Source: DASSYK01 sp036258315 (GTDB taxonomy: Bacteria > Actinomycetota > Thermoleophilia > Solirubrobacterales > 70-9). From it: a stretch of 64,000 nucleotides of DNA. The notes under the pieces were generated by a model that did not search any database, was not told where the DNA came from, and saw only the letters and a list, made by a program, of their open reading frames with translations. Below are positions 13,666 to 22,614 of the stretch, in pieces (the first letter of the stretch is position 1; every line of letters starts with the position of its first letter). The stretch spans positions 22,518 through 86,517 of the forward strand of contig DATADX010000031.1 of assembly GCA_036258315.1 (NCBI GenBank), read 5' to 3'. The position numbers were made by a program, and so were the translations under genes.

Positions 13666-16330
13666 CCCGCCGCCCAACGACGGAGACGGCGCCCTGGAGG
13701 CCCTGACCGGCAACATCGAGCCGCGCGAGCTCGAGAAGGAGATGCGCTCCTCCTATCTCGACTACGCGATGAGCGTGATCGTCGGCCGGGCGCTGCCCGA
13801 CGTCCGCGACGGGCTCAAGCCCGTCCACCGCCGCGTGCTCTACGCGATGCACGACCTCGGCCTGCAGCCGAACCGTCCGTACCGCAAGTGCGCGTTCATC
13901 GTCGGCGAGGTGATGGGCAAGTACCACCCGCACGGCGACGCGGCGATCTACGACACGCTGGTGCGGATGGCGCAGGAGTTCTCGCTGCGCTACCCGCTGG
14001 TCGACGGCCAGGGCAACTTCGGCTCGATCGACGGCGACATGGCGGCCGCGATGCGCTACACCGAGGCCCGTCTCGGCCCGCTCGCGACGCAGATGCTGCG
14101 CGACATCGACGCCGACACCGTCGACTTCGGGCCGAACTACGACGAGCGCACCCAGGAGCCGCTGCTGCTCCCCTCCCGCTTCCCGAACCTGCTCGTCAAC
14201 GGCGCCGCCGGGATCGCCGTCGGGATGGCGACCAACATCCCGCCCCACAACCTGCGCGAGGTGACCGGCGCGGTCACGGCCTACATCGACGACCCGGAGA
14301 TCGACCTGAAGGGGTTGATGAACCACGTCAAGGGGCCGGACTTCCCCGGCGGCGGCACGATCCTCGGCACCGAGGGGATCCGCGACGCTTACGCCTCGGG
14401 CCGCGGCTCGGTCAAGGTCCGCGCCAGGGCCCACATCGAGCCGATCAAGGGCGGCAAGGAGTCGATCATCGTCACCGAGCTTCCCTTCCAGGTCCGCAAG
14501 GGCGGCGAGGGCGGCCTGATCACGAAGATCGCCGACCTCGTCCGCGACAAGAAGATCACCGGGATCTCCGATCTGCGCGACGAGTCGGACCGCTCCGGGA
14601 TGCGGATCGTGATCGAGCTGAAGCGCGGCGGTGACCCCGCCCGGGTGGTGCTGAACCAGCTCTACAAGCACACCCAGATGCAGCACAGCTTCGGGATCAA
14701 CATGGTCGCGCTCGTCGACGGGGTCCCGCGCACGCTCAGCCTGCTGGAGACGATCCGCCACTACGTCGTCCACCAGCGCGAGGTGATCACGCGGCGCACG
14801 CAGCACGAGCTCGCCCGAGCCGAGGCCCGCGCCCACATCCTCGAGGGGCTGCTAGTCGCGCTCGACAACCTCGACGCGGTGATCAAGCTGATTCGGGGGT
14901 CCAAGGACCCGGACACCGCGCGCGACGGTCTGATCGACAAGTTCAGCCTCACCCGCCCTCAGGCCCAGGCGATCCTCGACATGCGCCTGCAGCGCCTCAC
15001 CGCGCTCGAGGCCGACAGGATCAAGTCCGAGCACGCCGAGCTGACCAAACAGATCAAGCGCCTCAGGGCGATCCTGGCCGACGAGTCGAAGGTGCTCGGA
15101 CTGGTCAAGTCCGAGCTCGCGGAGATCGCCGAGAAGTACGGCGACGACCGCCGCACCGAGATCGCCCCCGCCGAGGGAGAGGTCGACATCGAGGACCTGA
15201 TCGCCGACCAGCAGATGGTGATCTCGATCACCGCCTCCGGCTACGCGAAGCGGCTCCCGCTCGCGACCTATCGCCAGCAGCGCCGCGGCGGCCGCGGGGT
15301 GATGGGGATGGAGATGAAGGAGGGCGACTACATCGAGCACCTGCACGTCTGCTCGAGCCACGACTTCCTGCTCTTCTTCACCAACCAGGGCAAGGTCTAC
15401 CGGCTCAAGGTCTACGAGCTCCCGGAGGGCTCCCGGACCGCGAAGGGCCGCGCCCTCGTCAACCTGCTGCCTCTCCGCGACGGCGAGCGGGTGATGAGCG
15501 TGATCCCGACCCGCGACTTCTCCGAGGGCAAGTACCTCGTCTTCGGGACGTCGAGGGGAATGGTGAAGAAGACCGAGTTCAAGGCCTACGACACGCCGAT
15601 CAAGGCCGACGGGATCATCGCGATCAAGATCCGCCCGGGCGACGAGCTCGTCAAGGTGCGGATGACCTCGGGCAAGGACGACATCATCATGGTCTCCAAA
15701 TCCGGCCACGCGTCGCGCTTCAACGAGAAGCTCGCGCGGCCGATGGGCCGCGGCACCTCCGGCGTGAAGGGGATGAACGTCTCCGACAAGGGCAACCGCG
15801 TCCTCTCCCTGGACGTCGCCAAGGACGAGGACGACCTGTTCGTGGTCACCGAGAACGGCTACGGCAAGCGCACCCCGCTGTCGCAGTACCCGGTCAAGGG
15901 ACGCGGAACGAAGGGGGTCCTGACGATCAAGTTGACCGAGCGGAAGGGCGGGCTGGCCGGCTCGCGGACCGTGCGCGAGCACCAGGAGCTGCTGTTCATC
16001 TCGCAGAACGGGATGGTCCAGCGCAACTCCGTCGCCGGCATCTCCGAGATGGGCCGCGCCACCCAGGGCGTCCGGGTGATGAACCTGAAGAAGGGCGACC
16101 GGGTCAGCGCACTCGCCCTGGTGGTCGAGTCGAACGCCAACGGCAATGCCAAGGCCGACGACATCGCCGCCGAGGAGACCGCCGCCGAGGCGGCGGGCGA
16201 GAAGCGGGCCGCCGTCAAGGTCGCGAAGGGCCGCTCCCGCAGCTCCGGCGCCTCGGCTCCGAAGGCGAAGCCGAAGAAGCCGGCGAGCGGGCCGAAGCCG
16301 GCGGCGAAGAAGCTGCGCAAGCGCAAGTAG
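13658..16330 (+). CDS. gyrA: DNA gyrase subunit A
   Basis: 890 residues. The catalytic Tyr is in MRYTEARL near residue 134. The C-terminal wrapping domain has the GyrA box QRRGGRG, confirming gyrase over topoisomerase IV. The quinolone-contact loop reads KYHPHGDAAIYDT; Ala95 occupies the position that is Ser83 in E. coli, as in mycobacteria. About 70 residues of an Ala/Lys/Pro-rich tail end in KKLRKRK, mirroring the basic N terminus of GyrB. No clear terminator follows. Confidence 0.96.
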   Translation: MSSPPPNDGDGALEALTGNIEPRELEKEMRSSYLDYAMSVIVGRALPDVRDGLKPVHRRVLYAMHDLGLQPNRPYRKCAFIVGEVMGKYHPHGDAAIYDTLVRMAQEFSLRYPLVDGQGNFGSIDGDMAAAMRYTEARLGPLATQMLRDIDADTVDFGPNYDERTQEPLLLPSRFPNLLVNGAAGIAVGMATNIPPHNLREVTGAVTAYIDDPEIDLKGLMNHVKGPDFPGGGTILGTEGIRDAYASGRGSVKVRARAHIEPIKGGKESIIVTELPFQVRKGGEGGLITKIADLVRDKKITGISDLRDESDRSGMRIVIELKRGGDPARVVLNQLYKHTQMQHSFGINMVALVDGVPRTLSLLETIRHYVVHQREVITRRTQHELARAEARAHILEGLLVALDNLDAVIKLIRGSKDPDTARDGLIDKFSLTRPQAQAILDMRLQRLTALEADRIKSEHAELTKQIKRLRAILADESKVLGLVKSELAEIAEKYGDDRRTEIAPAEGEVDIEDLIADQQMVISITASGYAKRLPLATYRQQRRGGRGVMGMEMKEGDYIEHLHVCSSHDFLLFFTNQGKVYRLKVYELPEGSRTAKGRALVNLLPLRDGERVMSVIPTRDFSEGKYLVFGTSRGMVKKTEFKAYDTPIKADGIIAIKIRPGDELVKVRMTSGKDDIIMVSKSGHASRFNEKLARPMGRGTSGVKGMNVSDKGNRVLSLDVAKDEDDLFVVTENGYGKRTPLSQYPVKGRGTKGVLTIKLTERKGGLAGSRTVREHQELLFISQNGMVQRNSVAGISEMGRATQGVRVMNLKKGDRVSALALVVESNANGNAKADDIAAEETAAEAAGEKRAAVKVAKGRSRSSGASAPKAKPKKPASGPKPAAKKLRKRK

Positions 16331-16392
16331 CGCTCCATCCCGGGTAGGCGGGGTACTCGTAGCACGATTACCACCACCGAAGGAGGGATCTC

Positions 16393-16848
16393 ATGGAGCA
16401 CGCAGCCGGTGGCGAACACGAGCGACTCGATGCGCTGATCGGCAGATGGAAGACCGACGGTTGGACCAAGGAGACCGAGGAAGCGCCGGCGGTGAGGATC
16501 GATGCGGTCGACACCTACGAGTGGGCTCCGGGCGGCTTCGCGCTCCTGCACGGGGTCGAGGCCAGGATGGGTGACGACACGGTTGAGGGAGCCGAGCTGA
16601 TCGGCTACGACCCGCAGCGAGGCGCGTACGTCACGCAGTACTTCGGCAGCGATGGGCCGACCGCATACGAGGCGAGCCTGGCCGAGGAACAGGGAACTCT
16701 GACCTGGCGGATGCGGAGCGAGACGACCCGGTTCGCCGGGACGTTCAGCGACGACGGCAACGTCATCACGGGTCGATGGGAGTTGCAGGACGACGACGGG
16801 GACTGGCAGCCCTGGATGGACATCACCTTGACGAGGCGGGGCGATTGA
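16393..16848 (+). CDS. DUF1579 family protein
   Basis: 151 residues with AAGGAGG just upstream of the ATG. LDALIGRWKTDGW at the N terminus, the central YDPQRGAYVTQYFGSDG and the C-terminal TGRWELQDDDGDWQPWMDITL match the DUF1579 lipocalin-like fold of unknown function. It stands alone; the region upstream contains GGGTAC, which resembles a stress-sigma -10, but no matching -35 was found. Confidence 0.75.
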   Translation: MEHAAGGEHERLDALIGRWKTDGWTKETEEAPAVRIDAVDTYEWAPGGFALLHGVEARMGDDTVEGAELIGYDPQRGAYVTQYFGSDGPTAYEASLAEEQGTLTWRMRSETTRFAGTFSDDGNVITGRWELQDDDGDWQPWMDITLTRRGD

Positions 16849-16960
16849 AGGCGCCGCACCCAGGGAGGGGCGGCTTCGCCATCAATCCGCCCGTAGCGGT
16901 CGCCCGACATCAGTTGCGGGCGCTGACCCGCCGCTCCGACGCTGTGCGGTCTGACGGGCG

Positions 16961-17575
16961 CTAGGCCGTCGGTAAGTAGGGCTCCCAGGTCGCTGGCGTG
17001 CGCGGCGCGGCGATCCGGATGAAGACGGTCGGGCCGGGGGGCCGGGGACGGCTGCGGGGGTGCATCCGGATCTCGTGGGGCATCCGGCTGCCCTTGCGGC
17101 GGTTGCAGGCCGCGCAGGCGGCGACGATGTTCTCCCAGATGGAGCGGCCGCCGCGGCTGCGCGGGATCACGTGGTCGACGGTCAGGCCGGGCTTGTCCGA
17201 GCCGCAGTACTGGCAGGTCCAGTGATCGCGGGCGAGGACGGCCTTGCGAGTGATCCGACGGCGGTGGACGTCGCGCGGGACGCGGACGAAGGTGATCAGC
17301 CTGATCACCGAAGGGCTGTCGAGGCGCATCGTCTCGGAGCGGAGGACGCCTTCGCCGGGCTCGAGGATCTCCGCCTTCTCCTTCAGGATCAGGACCAGCG
17401 CGCGTCTCACAGTGCAGACGTTGAGCGGCTCGTAGCTGGCGTTCAGGACCAGCACGCGGCCGCGTGCCAGCCGGCGTACGTGCCCGGGAGCGTCCTCGAT
17501 GCTCCCATTCGAATCAGCGGCCGACCGTCCCCGAGCCGGCCCTGGTTCACGCACAGCGGCAGCAGCGGTGCCCAT
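16961..17575 (-). CDS. HNH endonuclease family protein
   Basis: About 204 residues from ATG 17575. LVLNASYEPLNVCTVRRALVL is the N-terminal module commonly found before the HNH domain in actinobacteria. The nuclease motif is intact: CQYCG, then TVDHVIPRSRGG, NIVAACAACNRRKG, giving the four zinc Cys and the catalytic DH. Physiological target unknown. A longer start at 17617 would overlap the end of pheA, so I prefer the internal ATG. Probably co-transcribed with pheA, 13 bases away. Confidence 0.85.
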   Translation of the reverse strand: MGTAAAAVREPGPARGRSAADSNGSIEDAPGHVRRLARGRVLVLNASYEPLNVCTVRRALVLILKEKAEILEPGEGVLRSETMRLDSPSVIRLITFVRVPRDVHRRRITRKAVLARDHWTCQYCGSDKPGLTVDHVIPRSRGGRSIWENIVAACAACNRRKGSRMPHEIRMHPRSRPRPPGPTVFIRIAAPRTPATWEPYLPTA

Positions 17576-17588
17576 CTCGCGGCGGATT

Positions 17589-18443
17589 CTAACCGGTCGG
17601 GTAACTGCCCAAGACACGCACGGACTCGGCCTTGGTCCGCAGGTCGGCGATCGCGTCGGCCACCGTCGGATCCTCGAGCGAGCCTTCGCAGTCGAGGAAG
17701 AACATGTAGCGGCCCAATCCGCGCCGCCGCGGCCGGGACTCGATCCGGGTCAGGTTGACGCCCCGGTCCGAGAAGGCGCCGAGCGCCTCCACCAGGGCGC
17801 CGGGCTTGTCCTCGCCGAGTTCGGCGAAGACGAGCGTCGTCCGCCACGGCCCCTCGCCCTCGGGGACGGTGCCCTCCGGCGCCACCCAGACGAACCGGGT
17901 GACGTTGTCGGGCTCGTCCTCGACCCCGTCTCGAAGCACCGCGGCGCCGTAGAGGACCGCGGCGGACTCCGTCCCGAGCGCGGCCCAGGGGCGGTCGCTC
18001 TCGCTCACCTGGCGCACCGCCTCGGCCGTGCTCGAGGCGGCGCGGACCTCGGCCGCCGGGAGGCTCTCGCGTATGAAGCGGGCGCACTGGGCGGTCGCCT
18101 GCGGATGGGAAAGGACCACCTCGATCCGCTCCAGCGGCAGCTCCTCGCGGGCGATCAGGCAGTGACGGATCGGGAGGTCGTACTCCCCGACGATCACCAC
18201 GCCGGAGGCGTCGAAGGCGAGGGTGTCGAGGGTCGTCCGCACCGCACCCTCGATCGAGTTCTCGAAGGGGACCAGGGCGCGGTCGGCCTCGCCCGACTCG
18301 ACGGCGAGGATCGCCGCGTAGACCGACGGCGCCGGGAGCGCCTTGACCGCGCGATCGCCGGCCGCTCGGATCAGCGCGTCCTCGGTGAACGTGCCCCGCG
18401 GGCCGAGGTACGCCACCCTCAATGCCGATCCGCCCTGCTCCAT
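17589..18443 (-). CDS. pheA: Prephenate dehydratase
   Basis: Converts prephenate to phenylpyruvate in phenylalanine biosynthesis. 284 residues: catalytic domain with AYLGPRGTFTEDAL, VPFENSIEGAV and NVTRFVWV, the place of the usual TRF motif; C-terminal ACT domain with DKPGALVEALGAFSDRGVNLTRIESRP, whose ESRP motif binds Phe for feedback control. There is no fused chorismate mutase. A TTG precedes the chosen ATG. Leads the small leftward pheA-HNH unit. Confidence 0.93.
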   Translation of the reverse strand: MEQGGSALRVAYLGPRGTFTEDALIRAAGDRAVKALPAPSVYAAILAVESGEADRALVPFENSIEGAVRTTLDTLAFDASGVVIVGEYDLPIRHCLIAREELPLERIEVVLSHPQATAQCARFIRESLPAAEVRAASSTAEAVRQVSESDRPWAALGTESAAVLYGAAVLRDGVEDEPDNVTRFVWVAPEGTVPEGEGPWRTTLVFAELGEDKPGALVEALGAFSDRGVNLTRIESRPRRRGLGRYMFFLDCEGSLEDPTVADAIADLRTKAESVRVLGSYPTG

Positions 18444-18468
18444 CAACGCTCCACCGATGCGTTGGCCA

Positions 18469-19548
18469 CTAGGCCGAGCCGAAGACGACCGTGTAGTGGG
18501 CCTCGTTGTTGTCGGTGTTCTCCTCGCCGGCGACGGGGGTGATCACGACGTCGAGGGTCGCCTCGGAGCCGGGCGCCGGGAGCGTCGTGAACTGGAGCGG
18601 GAAGGTCTCGGTCTCGCCCGCCGGCAGTGAGATCTGCCGCTGCTGCGTGTCACCGTTTAAGGTCACCTGGACCTCCGTCGACTCGTCGGAGTCGCCGCCG
18701 TTCGTGATCTCGACCATCACCTCCCTGGCGTCGTCTGCGACGGTGGTGGTGCCGTCGGCGCTGAGGGTCGTGTCGCCGACCGAGGTCTGGACCAGCTCGA
18801 GGCCGTGGATGCCGCCCGCGGCGGTGTCCCCGCTGATCCCGGTGAGCAGCTCCGTGACCTTGGCCTGATCGAGGTATTGGGTCGGATCGTCCTCGGGCAT
18901 GAAGTTGCCCGCCGGCAGCTGCGGCGCGTCGACACCCTCCTGGTCGAGCACGTCGGAGATCTCGGGCGAGGCGAGCTGCGTCCAGAGGATGTCGCTGGCA
19001 TAGAGCGAGCCCATCTGCGTGGTGATCGTCTCGATCGGATTGGCGGTCTCCTCGTCGGCGGTCGCCTGGCCTATGTCTGCGGCGATCACGTCCAGCGCGT
19101 CCCGCCGCAGCTTCAGCGACTGCGTCACCGCGCTCTGCGCCTCGCGCATCTGGTCGGGCGTGCCAACGTTCTCGGCGCGATCGAGGAGCGACGCCGACGC
19201 GCCGCGGATGGCGCTGATCCGCTGCTCCACCTCCTGCTCGCTGAGCCCGCCCGTGTTCTCGAGCGAGTCGAAGAACTCGGCGCCGCGCTGCTGGGACTCC
19301 TGCATGATCGTGGCGATGTCCTGCGTGTAGTTGCGCAGGCCGCGATCCGAGCGCGCCTCGAGGCAGCCGCGGAACGCGATCACGATCAAGATCAGGAAGG
19401 CGACACCGACGCCGACCGCGATCAGCCGCCGCACCAGGAACTGCTGCCGTCTGCGCCCCGGCCCCGACACCTGCCTGTCCCTTCTTGGGCGCTCGGGCTC
19501 CCGAGGGACGCCGACCTGCTCTTCCTCGTCGAGGAACGCCAAGGACAC
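18469..19548 (-). CDS. Single-pass membrane protein with CARDB-like C-terminal domain
   Basis: 359 residues from GTG 19548. A short charged cytoplasmic N terminus (LAFLDEEEQVGVPREPERPRR) is followed by one membrane helix (AVGVGVAFLILIVIAF) near residues 40-60, then a helical region with LRNYTQDIATIMQESQQRG, then a beta-rich C-terminal ~110 residues ending ITPVAGEENTDNNEAHYTVVF, typical of CARDB/alternative Ig-like domains. So most of it is outside the membrane. Divergent from the kinase at 19621 with about 70 bases between them. Function unknown; I infer a wall-facing sensor or scaffold. Confidence 0.65.
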   Translation of the reverse strand: MSLAFLDEEEQVGVPREPERPRRDRQVSGPGRRRQQFLVRRLIAVGVGVAFLILIVIAFRGCLEARSDRGLRNYTQDIATIMQESQQRGAEFFDSLENTGGLSEQEVEQRISAIRGASASLLDRAENVGTPDQMREAQSAVTQSLKLRRDALDVIAADIGQATADEETANPIETITTQMGSLYASDILWTQLASPEISDVLDQEGVDAPQLPAGNFMPEDDPTQYLDQAKVTELLTGISGDTAAGGIHGLELVQTSVGDTTLSADGTTTVADDAREVMVEITNGGDSDESTEVQVTLNGDTQQRQISLPAGETETFPLQFTTLPAPGSEATLDVVITPVAGEENTDNNEAHYTVVFGSA

Positions 19549-19620
19549 GATTATGACGAGGCCGGGCGACAGCGCCCGCGCGCAGGAGGGTGGCGGCGTG
19601 CGTGGAACGTGGAACCCGAG

Positions 19621-21303
19621 ATGGTGGGCGAAGTCATCCTGCGCAGATTCCGGATCGAGAGCGCGATCGGGCGCGGCGGCTTCGGCACCGTCTATCGAGC
19701 GTGGGATGAGCGTCTGCAGCGGCCGGTCGCGGTCAAGGTGATCGAGAGCGATGACGCGGCCCCGCGCGTGATGCGCGAGGCCCAGGCCGTCGCTCGGCTC
19801 GCTCACCGCAACATCGCCACGCTCTACGAGCTCTCCGGTGACGACCGCCGCGCGTATCTGGTCTCCGAGCTGATCGAGGGGGAGACGCTGCGCGTGCTGG
19901 CGCGGCGCGGGGACCTCAGCGACCGCCTCGTCGGCGAGGTCGGCGCCGACTCTGCCGCGGCGCTGGCCCACGCGCACCGCCACGGGGTCGTGCACAGGGA
20001 CGTCAAGCCCGAGAACATCCTCGTCGCCGCCGGCGGCGGCGCGAAGCTCGTCGACTTCGGGATCGCCCGGGTCGCCGGGGAGCGGACGCTGACGGGGACG
20101 GGCGACGTCGTCGGCACCCTCGCATACATGGCGCCGGAGCAGGCCGACGGGCAGCGCCCCGGGCCCGCGGCCGATGTCTACTCGTTGGCCCTGACCCTGT
20201 ACGAGTGCCTGTGCGGGGAGCATCCCCTGATCCGCCCGGGCGCGGCTGCGACGGCACGCGCGATCGGCGAACCGGTCGCACCGCTGGCCGACGTTCGCCC
20301 TGACCTGCCCGCCGAGCTCGCGGAGACGATCGACGCGGCGCTCGACCCCGACCCAGAGCTGCGCCCGCTCGCCTCGGAGCTGGAGACGGTTCTCTCCGCC
20401 AATCTGCGCGAACTGGACGGCGCCCCGCTTCCCGCGGTGCTGCGCCTCGACGAGGAGCACTCGGGCCGATCATGGGCGCCGCGGGCGCGGTGGCTGGGAC
20501 GGCTCGCGCCGGCCGCCTCGGTCGCGCTTCTCACCCTCGTCGCGCTGGTCGTGCTCGGAGGGGGGACGGGGGTGGCGCTGCTCGCCGCACCGCTCGCGGG
20601 GGCGATCGCGCTCGGCCGACCCCGCGCCGGCCTCACGGTCGGCACGCTGGCGACCGTCGCCTGGCTGGCCGCCGGGGCGGGGGAGCCTGGCTCGGCGACG
20701 TTGGTCGCCCTGCTCGCCGCTCCGCTGCTCCTGGTTCCGGTCCCCGCCGCGGACGAGCGCGCGGTCGCCGTGCCGGGGCTCGCCCCGGTGCTCGGCGCCG
20801 CGGGGATCGGCGCCGCCTATCCCGCCTTCGCGGGTCTCTTCCGCGGACCCTGGTTCCGCGCCCTGCTCGGCGCCTGCGGCTGCCTCTGGCTCGGCGCCTC
20901 CGAGGTCGTCGCCGACCGCACCTTCGTGCTCGGCCCCGAGGTCGCCGCGCCGCGCGGCTGGGAGCAGTCGGTCGGCACCACCCTCAGCGATGTCGTCGCG
21001 CCGATGCTGCAGCCCCCGCAGCTGCTTCTGATCGGTGCCTGGGCGATCGCGGCGGCCGTGCTCCCGGTTCTGGTCCGGGGCCGCTCGCCGCTGCTCGACG
21101 GGGTAGGCGCCCTGATCTGGGCGGCGGGGCTGCTCTCGGTCCACCGCCTCGTGGCCGGACCGGGGGGCGAGCCCGCCGGGCTGCTGCTGGCAGCGATAGC
21201 CGCGGCGTGCGTGGCCGCGTTCGCGGCGCCACGCCTGCGCCACGCCGACGTACCCGCGGAGGAGGCGCTCGGAGAGTCAACGGCCACCGGCGTTCGCATC
21301 TAG
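19621..21303 (+). CDS. Ser/Thr protein kinase with polytopic membrane C terminus
   Basis: 560 residues from ATG 19621 (GTG 19609 possible). N-terminal Hanks kinase is complete: GRGGFGTVY, VAVKVIE, VHRDVKPEN, DFGIAR, APEQ. After about residue 285 come eight or nine hydrophobic segments instead of a single helix plus ectodomain; no PASTA or other extracellular domain is visible. It sits directly before fhaA, with the stop adjoining the next ATG, so it is the first gene of the wall-signalling operon. The polytopic part may sense lipid or membrane state, which is inference. Confidence 0.85.
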   Translation: MVGEVILRRFRIESAIGRGGFGTVYRAWDERLQRPVAVKVIESDDAAPRVMREAQAVARLAHRNIATLYELSGDDRRAYLVSELIEGETLRVLARRGDLSDRLVGEVGADSAAALAHAHRHGVVHRDVKPENILVAAGGGAKLVDFGIARVAGERTLTGTGDVVGTLAYMAPEQADGQRPGPAADVYSLALTLYECLCGEHPLIRPGAAATARAIGEPVAPLADVRPDLPAELAETIDAALDPDPELRPLASELETVLSANLRELDGAPLPAVLRLDEEHSGRSWAPRARWLGRLAPAASVALLTLVALVVLGGGTGVALLAAPLAGAIALGRPRAGLTVGTLATVAWLAAGAGEPGSATLVALLAAPLLLVPVPAADERAVAVPGLAPVLGAAGIGAAYPAFAGLFRGPWFRALLGACGCLWLGASEVVADRTFVLGPEVAAPRGWEQSVGTTLSDVVAPMLQPPQLLLIGAWAIAAAVLPVLVRGRSPLLDGVGALIWAAGLLSVHRLVAGPGGEPAGLLLAAIAAACVAAFAAPRLRHADVPAEEALGESTATGVRI

Positions 21304-22140
21304 ATGCATCTAGGATTTCGCGGGCGGCTCGGGCAACCGGACCGCCCTGCGAGACGAGCCGAGGAGTACCCGATCAGCGTTCTACGCAACCTTGAAGCCC
21401 GCATAGAGGGCCTAGTCGAAGGCGTGTTCTCGCGCGCCTTCAGCTCCGGCGTGCAGCCTGTGGAGATCGCGCGGAAGCTCGCCAAGGAGATGGACGCCCA
21501 CAAGACGGCGTCGGTTTCCCGTGTCTACGTCCCGAACGAGTACACGGTCTGGCTCGCCCCCGAGGACTACGAGCGCTTCAAGGACTACGAGAGCTCGCTC
21601 GCCCAGGAGCTGAGCGCCCATCTGCTCGAGCATGCTCGGCGCCACGAGTACGACCTCCTCACCCGCCCCGTGGTCGGCCTCGACCAGGACGACCGGCTGC
21701 GGCTCGGCGAGTTCGGGATCCAGACCCGGCTGGTGCGCCCGCCGCAGCGCCAGGGAGCCGAGCCGACCCAGGGCGAGCACGGACACACGATGGTCTATTC
21801 GGCGACACAGGCGGAGAAGGCGAAGTCGAAGCGCCGCCCGCAGACCGCCTATGTCGACACCCGCGCGATCGTCTCCCTGGACGACCGCCGCTACGTCCTC
21901 GACGGGCCGACCGCGGTGCTCGGGCGCTCGAAGGAGGCCGACTGCGTCCTCGACGACCCGAACATCTCGCGGCGGCACGCCGAGTTGCGTCGCTCCGGCA
22001 GCGGCGACTGGCAGATCGTCGACCTCGGGTCGACCAACGGCGTCAAGGTCAACGGCCGCCGGGTCTCCTCCGCCCGGCTCTCGCCCGGCGACGAGATCAC
22101 CCTGGGAACCCTCGTCTTCTCGTTCGACATCGAGCAGTGA
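21304..22140 (+). CDS. fhaA: FHA domain protein FhaA (DUF3662 plus FHA)
   Basis: Up to 278 residues. The N-terminal DUF3662 domain begins SVLRNLEARIEGLVEG; the C-terminal FHA domain reads LGRSKEADCVLDD, ISRRHAEL and LGSTNGVKVNG, intact for phosphothreonine binding. FhaA homologues bind phosphorylated wall-synthesis proteins. ATG 21304 has no Shine-Dalgarno and adds 23 atypical residues; homologues normally begin at the SVLRNLEA segment, whose preceding codon here is ATC (21373) with GAGGAG six bases upstream. An AUC start is therefore possible. Confidence 0.88.
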   Translation: MHLGFRGRLGQPDRPARRAEEYPISVLRNLEARIEGLVEGVFSRAFSSGVQPVEIARKLAKEMDAHKTASVSRVYVPNEYTVWLAPEDYERFKDYESSLAQELSAHLLEHARRHEYDLLTRPVVGLDQDDRLRLGEFGIQTRLVRPPQRQGAEPTQGEHGHTMVYSATQAEKAKSKRRPQTAYVDTRAIVSLDDRRYVLDGPTAVLGRSKEADCVLDDPNISRRHAELRRSGSGDWQIVDLGSTNGVKVNGRRVSSARLSPGDEITLGTLVFSFDIEQ

Positions 22141-22601
22141 ACGACCTCGAGCCCCTGGCCGTCGCCCTCAAGTTCGGCTTCCTAGCCGTGCTCTATCTCT
22201 TCCTTCTCTGGGTGACGCGGATGGCGCTCCGTGACCTGCGCGGCACCGCATCGCCGGGGATGGAGACCGGTTACCACGAGGTCGTGCACGGGGAGGGCGG
22301 CGCCACGGACGCGTGGCTGATCGTCGAGGAGGGGGGAGGCCTGAGCCGCGGGGAGCGCTTCGACCTGTTCGGCGGGGTCTCGCTCGGGCGCTCACCCGAC
22401 GCGGACATCCGCCTGGACGACCGCTACGCATCGGGCATCCACGCGCGCGTCTTCGGGCGCTCCGGCGCCTACTTCGTCGAGGACATGAACTCGACCAACG
22501 GCACCCTGCTGAACTCGCAGGAGCTGCACGGCGAGGCGGAGCTGAGCCCCGGCGACAGGATCCGGATCGGGGACACCGAGTTCACCTTCGAGGTCGACTG
22601 A
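22137..22601 (+). CDS. fhaB: FHA domain protein FhaB
   Basis: 154 residues, GTG start overlapping the fhaA stop. One N-terminal membrane helix (ALKFGFLAVLYLFLLWVTRMAL) then an FHA domain with LGRSPDADIRLDDRYASGIHARVF and MNSTNGTLLN. Membrane-anchored phosphothreonine reader; in mycobacteria the counterpart recruits division and wall proteins to the PknA/PknB module. Confidence 0.9.
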   Translation: MNDLEPLAVALKFGFLAVLYLFLLWVTRMALRDLRGTASPGMETGYHEVVHGEGGATDAWLIVEEGGGLSRGERFDLFGGVSLGRSPDADIRLDDRYASGIHARVFGRSGAYFVEDMNSTNGTLLNSQELHGEAELSPGDRIRIGDTEFTFEVD

Positions 22602-22614
22602 AGGACGTGACCCG

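Noticed and set aside
11071..13716. An 881-residue open frame antisense to gyrB
   Set aside because: In high-GC coding DNA the opposite strand is often open; its protein is low-complexity and gyrB fully explains the region.
16351..16362. Stress-sigma promoter GGGTAC upstream of the DUF1579 gene
   Set aside because: No GTTT-type -35 at the expected spacing; chance is likely in this composition.
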